A program made the position numbers and the translations under genes. DNA of 15,648 nucleotides from Clostridia bacterium (GTDB lineage Bacteria > Bacillota > Clostridia > Saccharofermentanales > UBA5734). The DNA lies in assembly GCA_018056585.1 (NCBI GenBank), contig JAGPFK010000003.1, forward strand, positions 1-15,648. The letters run 5' to 3'. Each line of letters begins with the position of its first letter. Position 1 is the first letter of the stretch. This document shows, piece after piece, positions 7,180-13,447 of the stretch. The notes under the pieces were generated by a model, which saw only the letters and a list, made by a program, of their open reading frames with translations, was not told the origin of the DNA and made no database searches.

Positions 7180-7503
7180 CTAAATACCAAATCGCCCGCG
7201 GCCACGGCGTTGCGAGACCGGCCGGCCCAAAATTTCGGTGTACAAGACACCATGGATCAGAGATTCCGGTGTTAAAGTCGGCAATAAACTCGTTTGAGCT
7301 GGTTTTTCAGGCGCTTTTACAGGGGGCGTTGGAGTTGTCTTTTCCCTCTCACTTTCCTCTGACGGTCGAACAGTTGGTTCCACCGTCACCTCAACCAAAG
7401 GCGCCGGTTCCACCAGCCTTTCCTGCTCCGTCCTCTCTAATTCGGCGGCAGCCGCTTCGAGGCGAGCCAACAAGGAATGGATCGATTCATTGATCTCGGC
7501 CAT
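7180..7503 (-). CDS. Small unknown protein (coiled-coil, Pro-rich, basic tail) downstream of floA
   Basis: A 107-residue protein not recognised as a known family. Visible parts: an acidic/alanine-rich amphipathic helix at 1-30 (likely coiled coil), a Pro/Glu/Thr-rich low-complexity linker at about 31-75, a short ordered-looking segment LTPESLIHGVLYTEILGRP (76-94), and a basic tail rich in Arg and Gly. No membrane segment. GGGAGGTG lies 7 bases before the ATG and the coding frame is intact, so it is probably real. It sits 20 bases after floA and 12 bases before the lactonase, the slot where B. subtilis has the small gene yqfB. It does not visibly resemble YqfB. A partner or adaptor for FloA is a guess from position only. 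Confidence 0.65.
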   Translation of the reverse strand: MAEINESIHSLLARLEAAAAELERTEQERLVEPAPLVEVTVEPTVRPSEESEREKTTPTPPVKAPEKPAQTSLLPTLTPESLIHGVLYTEILGRPVSQRRGRGRFGI

Positions 7504-7523
7504 CCGGATTCACCTCCCTGCGC

Positions 7524-8528
7524 TTATTTGTGCTCACTTCCCGGAAGAGTATCCTGTTTGCCGGCATTGGCAATCGAATTTCTCATTTGTGTGTCTGCCA
7601 GTACATTCTGCATACCGTAGTAATCCATCACACCCAGCCTGCCTTCACGCAAAGCATAAGCGATCGCTTTTGGTACTTCAGCCTCTGCCTCAACAACCTT
7701 AGCCCGCATCTCCACAACGGCAGCCTTCATTTCTTGTTCTCGCGCAACAGCCATGGCACGGCGTTCTTCGGCCTTTGCCTGGGCAATTCGCTTATCGGCT
7801 TCCGCCTGATCTGTTTGAAGCTGGGCTCCGATGTTTCGTCCCACATCGACATCGGCAATATCGATTGACAGGATTTCAAAAGCCGTTCCGGCATCCAGGC
7901 CCTTATCGAGAACCGTTTGGGAAATACGATCCGGATTTTCCAAAACATCTTTATGGGACAGAGCAGAACCAATGGTTGTGACAATACCTTCCCCCACGCG
8001 GGCAATAATGGTTTGCTCGCCGGCGCCGCCAACCAGCCTGTCAATATTAGCCCTGACCGTCACACGCGCTTTTGCTTTCAGTTCTATGCCATCTTTAGCA
8101 ATAGCGGCTATCAGCGGTGTTTCAATAACTTTGGGATTGACACTCATCTGGACGGCTTCCAATACATCACGACCGGCCAGATCAATCGCGGCCGCTCGTT
8201 CAAAACCCAGATCAATATTGGCCCGTTGAGCGGCAATTAAGGCATTGACCACTTTATCAACATTGCCGCCGGCAAGAAAATGCGCTTCCAGCTTATTGAT
8301 ACTCAGATCAAGTCCGGCCTTGGTCGCCTTGATCATCGGGTTGACAACACGTGCCGGGACGACACGGCGCAGCCGCATACCAATCAAGTTGAAAATGCCG
8401 ACTTTTACACCTGCCGCTGCGGCTGATATCCATAACCCAATCGGCACGAAGCTAAAAAACACCGACAAAACGACAACGATCGCGGCGATGATCAGAAGGT
8501 AAACAAAAACATCTCCTGGCATATTCAT
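7524..8528 (-). CDS. floA: Flotillin-like protein FloA
   Basis: A 334-residue SPFH/flotillin-like scaffold of bacterial membrane microdomains, very close to B. subtilis FloA (YqfA). An N-terminal hydrophobic hairpin (about 8-46) anchors it; then come GMRLRRVVPARVVNP, AGGNVDKVVNALIAAQRA, DLAGRDVLEAVQMSVNPKVIETP and KARVTVRANI. A long Glu/Ala/Lys coiled coil (about 240-295, with QTDQAEADKRIAQAKAEERRA-type heptads) precedes the C-terminal tail. Full length. Two start codons are possible: ATG at 8528 (AAAGGAG only 3 bases away) and ATG at 8522 (9 bases away); the difference is two residues. It lies 12 bases after nfeD, the classical partner arrangement. In B. subtilis FloA organises membrane protein complexes and signalling; its coupling here to sugar-enzyme genes is unusual. 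Confidence 0.96.
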   Translation of the reverse strand: MNMPGDVFVYLLIIAAIVVVLSVFFSFVPIGLWISAAAAGVKVGIFNLIGMRLRRVVPARVVNPMIKATKAGLDLSINKLEAHFLAGGNVDKVVNALIAAQRANIDLGFERAAAIDLAGRDVLEAVQMSVNPKVIETPLIAAIAKDGIELKAKARVTVRANIDRLVGGAGEQTIIARVGEGIVTTIGSALSHKDVLENPDRISQTVLDKGLDAGTAFEILSIDIADVDVGRNIGAQLQTDQAEADKRIAQAKAEERRAMAVAREQEMKAAVVEMRAKVVEAEAEVPKAIAYALREGRLGVMDYYGMQNVLADTQMRNSIANAGKQDTLPGSEHK

Positions 8529-8540
8529 TTGCTCCTTTCG

Positions 8541-9086
8541 CTATGAATCAGTTTCCGGATTAACCGGCCTGACAACGATGCGGCGTCCCTCGACCTCAAT
8601 AATCTGAACCCGTGTGTTTGGCTGAATAAAAGCGCCTTCTGAAATCACATCGAGTTTTTCTCCATCAAATTCTGCCAGTCCGGCTGGTCTGAGCGCTGTT
8701 AAAGCCATGCCTTCCCGTCCAATGAGGTCTTTTCGGTTATCCGCCGCCTGATAACCTTCTTCTTTGCGGGCAGAAGATTGAAGAATTAACTTTTTTGACA
8801 ACATACCCTTTTTAGCCGAACGGAGAATGATAAACAGCACAATTGCAACAATGATGATCAGGAGAATAAACATGACCATCGCTTCGGCTCGTGTTCTGGC
8901 TGTCAGAATAATCCCAAGGATCAGGAGCGCTAAGCCGATGCCGCCCACAATGCCAAAACCCGGCATAAAGATCTCGGCAATCAGGAAAATAAGACCCGCA
9001 ATTAAAACAATCGCCTGAACCGTTTCTATGGCTTGAAAAAAGCTGAAAATGCCAGAAGCATTTTGCGCCATCATCAACAACGGCAT
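8541..9086 (-). CDS. nfeD: NfeD family membrane protein (short form)
   Basis: NfeD proteins accompany flotillin-like proteins and stabilise or direct microdomains. From the chosen start the protein has 181 residues: three or four hydrophobic segments (about 21-40, 45-63 and 70-90, with a typical EIFMPGFGIVGGIG turn), a linker, and a C-terminal OB-fold-like soluble domain (about 118-178) ending RVQIIEVEGRRIVVRPV. It lacks the N-terminal protease-like part of long NfeD proteins. An upstream ATG at 9116 would add ten residues but has no ribosome site and would lie about 12 bases from the predicted transcription start; the ATG at 9086 has GAGGTG about 8 bases before it, so 9086 is preferred. First gene of the seven-gene operon, 12 bases before floA. 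Confidence 0.9.
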   Translation of the reverse strand: MPLLMMAQNASGIFSFFQAIETVQAIVLIAGLIFLIAEIFMPGFGIVGGIGLALLILGIILTARTRAEAMVMFILLIIIVAIVLFIILRSAKKGMLSKKLILQSSARKEEGYQAADNRKDLIGREGMALTALRPAGLAEFDGEKLDVISEGAFIQPNTRVQIIEVEGRRIVVRPVNPETDS

Positions 9087-9134
9087 GCCGCAATCACCTC
9101 GGTTCTGACCGCTCATTAACTTAAACTCAAAAAC

Positions 9135-9163
9135 AGTATAAGCTTATTTTCACAAAAACGCAA
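9135..9163 (-). promoter_or_regulatory. Sigma-A-type promoter of the nfeD-floA operon
   Basis: On the minus strand: -35 TTGCGT (9158-9163), 17-base spacer, -10 TATACT (9135-9140). The predicted start near 9128 leaves about 42 bases of leader before the preferred nfeD ATG. No terminator was found between gdh and this site, so gdh readthrough could also feed the operon. Confidence 0.65.
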
Positions 9164-9165
9164 TA

Positions 9166-9177
9166 AAACGGCCGTTT
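9166..9177. repeat. 12-base perfect palindrome AAACGGCCGTTT upstream of the nfeD promoter
   Basis: A perfect self-complementary 12-mer with no spacer, two bases upstream of the -35 box. With no loop it cannot form a good RNA hairpin, so a protein-binding site is more likely than a gdh terminator. Function unknown. Confidence 0.4.
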
Positions 9178-9199
9178 ACGCACTTCGCCAATCTCATAG

Positions 9200-10462
9200 T
9201 CAAGGGAAAACGCCACGGATTTTCTTTGCTTTGACCACCCGGTCCACAGCCAGTTTATAAGCGCTCAGACGCAAGGTTATCCGATCATTCTCTGCCCCGT
9301 CCCAAACATCGCTAAAAGCACGAATCATGATTTTTTCCAGCATGTTGTTGATTTCGTCTTCATCCCAGCTTACCTTTTGGATATTCTGAGCCCATTCAAA
9401 ATATGAGACCACCACGCCGCCGGCATTGGCCAGAATATCCGGAACCACGATCACACCCCGCTTCTCAAAAATGGCGTCCGCGTCAGGTGTTGTCGGTCCA
9501 TTTGCCGCTTCGACCACAATTCCGGCTTGCACACGCGGCGCCATATCCAAGGTCAATTGATTTTCAAGAGCAGCCGGTATCAGGATATCCACATCCAAGG
9601 TCAGCAGCGTTTCGTTATCAATGCGCTCGATGCCCTCACCCTGATAGCCAGACAGGAGATTACCCGGTTTTTCTTCAAGGTACGACAGAATAGACGGAAT
9701 ATCGAGCCCGGAACGTTTATACATTCCGCCCGAAACATCGCTGACCGCCACAATGCGGCAGCCTTCCCCGTAAAGCAACTGAGCGGCTTTGCTGCCGACA
9801 GCGCCCATTCCCTGTATCGCGATTGTTGCATCTTTCATCTGACGCCCGAGCCGATGCAGTGTTTCTCGCGTGACCATCATCACGCCGCGTCCGGTCGCTT
9901 CTCGACGTCCCAAAGAACCACCTATATCAATGGGTTTACCGGTGACAACGCCTGGTTCAACATGACCTTTGAACCTGCTGTAAGTATCCATCACCCAGCC
10001 CATGATTTCTGCCGTGGTTCCGACATCCGGCGCCGGAATATCCTGATCGGGGCCTATCAAAGGTAAAATCATGGCTGTATACCGGCGCGTCAGACGTTCC
10101 AGTTCTTTTTTTGATAAGGCTCCCGGATCAACTTTGATCGCACCTTTGGCTCCGCCAAAAGGGATATTAACCAATGCGCACTTAAAGGTCATCCAGGCTG
10201 CCAATGCCTTAACCTCATCGATGTCCACCTGAGGATGGAAACGCAATCCGCCTTTGCAAGGGCCTCGCGCAGAAGAATGCTGGACCCGGTATCCTTCGAA
10301 AACCTGAATGTGACCGTCGTCCATCTCAACCGGTATTGACACCTTCAGTTCTCTTTCGGGATACTTGAGTTCGATATAGTCGCTTTCCTTCAAGCCGAGC
10401 AAGGAAGCCGCACGATCCAGAGAAGACAACATGCTTTCATAAGATTCCTGACCATTTGCCAT
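9200..10462 (-). CDS. gdhA: Glutamate dehydrogenase (RocG/GudB-type, NAD-linked hexamer class)
   Basis: Interconverts glutamate and 2-oxoglutarate plus ammonia in the cytoplasm. At 420 residues it has the usual length of the class. Visible active-site parts: GPCKGGLRFHP with K70, MTFKCALVNIPFGGAKG with K94 and K106, PAPDVGT with D146, the dinucleotide loop GMGAVG (218-223), and GGVVVSYFEWAQN near the C-terminus (serine of the glutamate site). GAGGTG lies about 11 bases before the ATG. It appears monocistronic, transcribed divergently from the SDR pair, with its own promoter carrying a dyad. The sequence class is the catabolic type of Bacillota; NAD versus NADP preference is inferred from class, not proven. 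Other Glu/Leu/Phe/Val dehydrogenases are less likely given the intact K70 region. Confidence 0.94.
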   Translation of the reverse strand: MANGQESYESMLSSLDRAASLLGLKESDYIELKYPERELKVSIPVEMDDGHIQVFEGYRVQHSSARGPCKGGLRFHPQVDIDEVKALAAWMTFKCALVNIPFGGAKGAIKVDPGALSKKELERLTRRYTAMILPLIGPDQDIPAPDVGTTAEIMGWVMDTYSRFKGHVEPGVVTGKPIDIGGSLGRREATGRGVMMVTRETLHRLGRQMKDATIAIQGMGAVGSKAAQLLYGEGCRIVAVSDVSGGMYKRSGLDIPSILSYLEEKPGNLLSGYQGEGIERIDNETLLTLDVDILIPAALENQLTLDMAPRVQAGIVVEAANGPTTPDADAIFEKRGVIVVPDILANAGGVVVSYFEWAQNIQKVSWDEDEINNMLEKIMIRAFSDVWDGAENDRITLRLSAYKLAVDRVVKAKKIRGVFP

Positions 10463-10486
10463 TTTATATACACCTCACTTATTTTT

Positions 10487-10506
10487 GCTGCACTGATATG
10501 TGCAGC
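10487..10506. repeat. Inverted repeat in the gdh leader
   Basis: GCTGCAC (10487-10493) and GTGCAGC (10500-10506) form a perfect 7-base inverted repeat around TGATAT. It lies in the predicted untranslated leader of gdh, about 10 bases ahead of the GAGGTG ribosome site. On the minus strand it is followed by A residues, so it is not a terminator; an operator or an RNA hairpin affecting translation are the options. Confidence 0.5.
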
Positions 10507-10545
10507 GGCCAAGTTATCCGTCCATACGGAATTTAAAACAAGTTG

Positions 10546-10573
10546 ATTTTATCACAATCCCTTCGATTGTAAA
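10546..10573 (-). promoter_or_regulatory. Promoter of glutamate dehydrogenase
   Basis: On the minus strand: -35 TTTACA (10568-10573), 16-base spacer, -10 TAAAAT (10546-10551) preceded by TGA, an extended -10. Predicted start near 10539 gives a leader of about 77 bases that includes the 10487-10506 inverted repeat. Confidence 0.6.
10554..10570. promoter_or_regulatory. Dyad inside the gdh promoter spacer, candidate operator
   Basis: ACAATC (10554-10559) - CCTTC - GATTGT (10565-10570) is a perfect 6+6 inverted repeat placed between and overlapping the -35 and -10 elements of gdh. A bound protein would block the polymerase, so a repressor site is plausible. The cognate regulator is unknown. Confidence 0.4.
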
Positions 10574-10603
10574 ATGATTTTTTCAATAGCCGGTTAACTT
10601 CAT

Positions 10604-10632
10604 TTGCAAAAAAGAATATGTGCTGTGATAAT
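10604..10632 (+). promoter_or_regulatory. Promoter of the SDR gene pair
   Basis: -35 TTGCAA (10604-10609), 17-base spacer, -10 GATAAT (10627-10632) preceded by TGT, giving an extended -10 element. Predicted start near 10639, about 20 bases before the chosen ATG at 10660. It also argues against translation starting at the ATG at 10618, which would precede the transcript. Confidence 0.65.
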
Positions 10633-10659
10633 GGAATCAAAAGAGATCAAGGAGTTTTT

Positions 10660-11424
10660 ATGCGTGCGTTAATTACGGGAGCCAGTTCCGGGATAGGTCG
10701 TGAGATGGCCATTCTGCTGAGTGAGAAAAATTATGAATTGATTCTTGTTGCCAGAAATCAAGAATCGCTGGAAGCGCTCCAAAATCAATTGCATACACCG
10801 GTTCAGATTTATACAATGGATTTAGCTGAACCAAAATCTTGTTATGCGCTTTATGAGGCGGTATCCGGCGAAGCGGAACCTTTAGATTTATTAATCAATA
10901 ACGCTGGATTCGGCTGCTTTGGTCCATTTTCCGAAACAGATCTGGAAACCGAACTTAATATGATTGATCTGAATATACGGGCTGTGCACATTTTAACCAA
11001 GCTTTTTCTTCGTGATTTCATAAAAAGAGATGAGGGCACCATTCTCAACGTTTCCTCCATCGCTGCATTTATGCCCGGCCCACTCATGGCAACCTATTAT
11101 GCCTCCAAAGCCTATGTTCAGCGTCTGACGGAAGCGATCCACGAGGAATTACGAAGACAAAAAAGTCAGGTACGGATCTGTGCTCTTTGTCCCGGTCCGG
11201 TGAAAACAAATTTTAACAAACGGGCCGGCATCTCAGGCACAACATCTGGCCAGGACAGCCGTGCTGTGGCAGAATATGCTCTGAAAAAGGCCATGCGCGG
11301 ACGCCTGATCATCATCCCGAGCTTATCCTGGCGTATCCTGCGGCAGCTTGCCCGCTTTGCCGGGACCGGCTTATTGCTGCGTTTTGTTTATTTTTTTCAA
11401 AATCAAAGGAGACAAAAACAATGA
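10660..11424 (+). CDS. Short-chain dehydrogenase/reductase (classical SDR)
   Basis: A 254-residue oxidoreductase with an N-terminal Rossmann fold: TGASSGIG (6-13), R32 after the second strand (suggesting NADP), NNAG (80-83), N105, and the catalytic set S133, Y146, K150 (YYASK). The C-terminal 35 residues are basic and hydrophobic (SLSWRILRQLARFAGTGLLLRF), as in membrane-associated SDRs of the DltE/YqjQ-like group. The frame is open from an ATG at 10618, but AAGGAG lies 6 bases before the ATG at 10660, and the first 14 residues of the longer version do not look like SDR sequence; 10660 is therefore chosen. Its stop overlaps the ATG of the next SDR (ATGA at 11421). Substrate unknown. Confidence 0.9.
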   Translation: MRALITGASSGIGREMAILLSEKNYELILVARNQESLEALQNQLHTPVQIYTMDLAEPKSCYALYEAVSGEAEPLDLLINNAGFGCFGPFSETDLETELNMIDLNIRAVHILTKLFLRDFIKRDEGTILNVSSIAAFMPGPLMATYYASKAYVQRLTEAIHEELRRQKSQVRICALCPGPVKTNFNKRAGISGTTSGQDSRAVAEYALKKAMRGRLIIIPSLSWRILRQLARFAGTGLLLRFVYFFQNQRRQKQ

Positions 11425-12155
11425 GTGCTGTCGTTCTTGTTACCGGCGCTTCCCGCGGCATTGGCCGGGAGATTGCCCGTCGGTTCGCATTGGCCGGCAA
11501 CCGGGTGGCCGCCCAATATTATCGGCATGAGGAATCCATGTTCGAGCTGGCTGATGAACTTTGCCAGGCCGGTTGCTTCGTCTATCCGATCAAGGCTGAT
11601 GTTTCCGATGCCCTTCAAGTGAAAAACACGGTGGCTCAAGTCAGAGAAGCACTAGGGCCAGTGGAAGTTTTGGTGAACAATGCTGGTTTTGCCCAACAGA
11701 AGCTGTTCACGGATATCAGTGAAGCCGAATGGAACCTGATGTTTTCTGTTCACGTGAACGGGACTTTTCACTGCTGCCAGGCGGTTTTACCGGACATGAT
11801 TCACAAAAAATCCGGAAAGATCATCAATGTCTCCTCGATATGGGGTATAGTCGGCGCATCTTGCGAGGTGCATTATTCAGCGGCAAAAGCTGCTGTTATC
11901 GGCCTGACGCGCGCGCTGGCCAAGGAATTGGGGCCTTCTGGTATAAACGTCAATTGCGTGGCGCCGGGGGTCATTGACACAGAAATGAATGGATTTCTTG
12001 ATGAAGAATCAAGAAGGGAGCTGATCTCGCAGATTCCCCTCTGCCGCTTTGGCTCTCCCGTTGACATCGCTAACATTGTTTTATTCCTTGCCTCAGATCA
12101 GGCAGACTACTTAACCGGTCAGGTCATCAGCCCAAATGGCGGTATGGTTGTCTGA
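11421..12155 (+). CDS. ymfI: FabG-like SDR of YmfI type, probable EF-P 5-aminopentanone reductase
   Basis: A 244-residue classical SDR: TGASRGIG (8-15), NNAG (86-89), catalytic S139, Y152, K156, and TGQVISPNGG near the end. Two traits point to the YmfI group rather than housekeeping FabG: the NVSSIWGIVGASCEV string (136-150), and His at 111 (SVHVNGTF) where FabG has the catalytic Asn. B. subtilis YmfI reduces the 5-aminopentanone adduct on Lys32 of elongation factor P to 5-aminopentanol. EF-P itself is not in the window, so this is family inference; a plain 3-oxoacyl-ACP reductase is the alternative. AAAGGAG lies 9 bases before the ATG; translation is coupled to the upstream SDR by overlap. 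Confidence 0.85.
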   Translation: MSAVVLVTGASRGIGREIARRFALAGNRVAAQYYRHEESMFELADELCQAGCFVYPIKADVSDALQVKNTVAQVREALGPVEVLVNNAGFAQQKLFTDISEAEWNLMFSVHVNGTFHCCQAVLPDMIHKKSGKIINVSSIWGIVGASCEVHYSAAKAAVIGLTRALAKELGPSGINVNCVAPGVIDTEMNGFLDEESRRELISQIPLCRFGSPVDIANIVLFLASDQADYLTGQVISPNGGMVV

Positions 12156-12194
12156 TGATCGTCTTTGGTCACAGCGCCCTTTTGCAATCAATAC

Positions 12195-12223
12195 TTGTAT
12201 GGCGGTTATAAAATCTTTATACT
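12195..12223 (+). promoter_or_regulatory. Promoter of the zinc-ribbon membrane protein gene
   Basis: -35 TTGTAT (12195-12200), 17-base spacer, -10 TATACT (12218-12223). Predicted start near 12230, about 38 bases before the ATG at 12268. No terminator is seen between the SDR gene and here, so readthrough is also possible. Confidence 0.55.
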
Positions 12224-12267
12224 GGAGACAGTTCGTCCTGGCATTTGGATGAAGGGAGGGAATTCTG

Positions 12268-12717
12268 ATGAACTGTTGGTTTTGCTCAGTTCGTGAAGCC
12301 GATCAAGCGCACACCTTCTATGTTGAGATGTATGGTGATGTGGACACGAAAGAAATGCCATCCCAGACACAGATCGCTTACAGTGTTCGGCACATCGATG
12401 TTCCACGTTGCGCTGAGTGTCACAGCCGTCACTCGATTGCCCGGTTTGCTGCTATTGTTGCGTGGATTATGTTGTTTTCGGAAATAGCAGCCATTCTGTT
12501 TGCCGTCATGGGGGAAATTCCGGATTGGGCCTGGGGCATTTGGGCCGGTCTTTCTGCCGGCCTGCTGATTGGTGCATTAGCTTCTCGATTTTTGGTGCTC
12601 AAAGGAAGTAAAACCATTCATCGGGCTAAAACATCCTTTCCGGAAATCAAGGAGCTTTTGGAAAAAGGATATCGCTTCGGCCGCCACCCCAAAGGTCAGC
12701 TTCCAAAAAGTGATTAG
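12268..12717 (+). CDS. Small membrane protein with N-terminal zinc-ribbon-like cysteines (unknown function)
   Basis: A 149-residue protein not assigned to a named family. It starts MNCWFC (C3-x2-C6), and a second pair RCAECH (C48-x2-C51) follows, so residues 3-51 could bind one zinc ion. Two hydrophobic helices follow (about 60-82 and 87-111, with many Gly/Ala/Trp), then a basic cytoplasmic tail with an amphipathic stretch FPEIKELLEKGYRFG. GGGAGGG lies about 8 bases before the ATG. It has its own promoter and ends 20 bases from the convergent DUF134 gene. A membrane-anchored zinc-ribbon adaptor is a description, not a function; none can be claimed. Confidence 0.75.
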   Translation: MNCWFCSVREADQAHTFYVEMYGDVDTKEMPSQTQIAYSVRHIDVPRCAECHSRHSIARFAAIVAWIMLFSEIAAILFAVMGEIPDWAWGIWAGLSAGLLIGALASRFLVLKGSKTIHRAKTSFPEIKELLEKGYRFGRHPKGQLPKSD

Positions 12718-12737
12718 CAATCCCTCAAAATAAAGCT

Positions 12738-13235
12738 CTAAGGGGTATGGCCTCTCCCGGCGCCTGATCCAAAGCGTCTGCAAGCGCCTCTGCCTCTGCA
12801 CGGTGATTTAAAATCGCCTTCAAGGAAGCATTCCAAGCGTTGTGAATGGCAGCGCGGGCACTCAACCCGGCTTCCCTTATTCTCCAGCTGCTCGATTCGC
12901 TCATCCCAAACTTCACCGCAATCCAGACAATGAACGGGACATTGCGCGCGCATGTAGTTTCCGCCTTCAATACGAATGCCTTTGCCATGAATCAGGCTGT
13001 CGGCTACTTTTTCCCGCGCGGACGACAGAATGCGTTGAAAAGTTGGTCTGGAAACAGCCATTCGTTTGGCGCATTCTTCCTGATCCAACCCCTCAAGGTC
13101 TTTTAGCCGGAGTGCTTCCAATTCTTCATATTGGAGCACATTTTCTTTGGCCTGCACAGGATCCTGCCCCTTCGGAACGAAATGCAAAACACTCGGTATA
13201 TTTTCAATTCTTCGCCTTTTAATTGGCCTGGCCAA
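12738..13235 (-). CDS. DUF134 (UPF0251) helix-turn-helix protein with C-terminal zinc ribbon
   Basis: A 165-residue putative DNA-binding protein. It begins MARPIKRRRI, typical of DUF134, and continues YEELEALRLKDLEGLDQEECAKRM then VSRPTFQRIL (about 36-70), the sigma-region-4-like HTH of the family. The C-terminal part adds a zinc-ribbon pattern, C103-x2-C106 and C126-x2-C129 with extra C99 and C136, and a Gly/Arg/Cys tail (CRGRGACRR, 146-154). The start is a TTG at 13235: GGAGAGG precedes it by 7 bases and an in-frame stop lies just upstream, so no ATG is available. Family members often neighbour NifX/NifB-type proteins for metal clusters, none of which is here. Target genes unknown; the gene has its own strong promoter. 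Confidence 0.88.
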   Translation of the reverse strand: MARPIKRRRIENIPSVLHFVPKGQDPVQAKENVLQYEELEALRLKDLEGLDQEECAKRMAVSRPTFQRILSSAREKVADSLIHGKGIRIEGGNYMRAQCPVHCLDCGEVWDERIEQLENKGSRVECPRCHSQRLECFLEGDFKSPCRGRGACRRFGSGAGRGHTP

Positions 13236-13302
13236 TGATCAGCCTCTCCTTATCCTTCTGGTTTTTGATTTACTGAAAAAGTTGAATGCTTAAAACAAAT
13301 TT

Positions 13303-13331
13303 ATCGTAACATCCACCTTAAACTCTGTCAA
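13303..13331 (-). promoter_or_regulatory. Promoter of the DUF134 gene
   Basis: On the minus strand: -35 TTGACA (13326-13331, perfect), 17-base spacer, -10 TACGAT (13303-13308). Predicted start near 13296, about 60 bases before the TTG start codon. Confidence 0.65.
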
Positions 13332-13361
13332 ACCAGTTTCTTTCAAATAGGTGTGATTATG

Positions 13362-13379
13362 TTACAGAATCATTCTCAT
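13362..13379. promoter_or_regulatory. PerR/Fur-like dyad upstream of the peroxiredoxin gene
   Basis: AGAAT-C-ATTCT (13366-13376) is a perfect 5-1-5 inverted repeat; the wider string resembles the PerR box TTATAATNATTATAA and related Fur boxes in its A-x-AATNATT-x-T core. It lies 70-85 bases before the ATG, just ahead of a TATAAA stretch (13386-13391) that could be the -10 element. Control of a peroxiredoxin by PerR is common in Bacillota, but no regulator gene is in the window. Confidence 0.4.
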
Positions 13380-13447
13380 CATTCATATAAAATTAAATAA
13401 GATGGCAGCCGGCTTTCCATCAAACCAAAACAAGGAGGAACCAGAAA

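Noticed and set aside
7041..7493. 150-codon plus-strand open frame
   Set aside because: Antisense to the lactonase and the small floA-linked gene; its Pro/Arg-rich translation reflects the reverse of the real genes.
9527..10066. 179-codon open frame on the plus strand
   Set aside because: It lies wholly antisense to the strongly supported glutamate dehydrogenase gene; its translation shows no recognisable domain and has shadow-frame composition.
10487..10506. Hairpin considered as a terminator
   Set aside because: The U-tract is on the wrong side for both strands (T run precedes it on plus, A run follows it on minus), so it is listed as an inverted repeat.
10618..10659. N-terminal extension of the first SDR from an upstream ATG
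   Set aside because: The ATG at 10618 lies upstream of the predicted -10 box (10627-10632), lacks a ribosome site, and the added residues do not fit the SDR fold; the ATG at 10660 has AAGGAG.
12842..13222. 126-codon plus-strand open frame
   Set aside because: Antisense to DUF134, which has clear family motifs, a ribosome site and a promoter.
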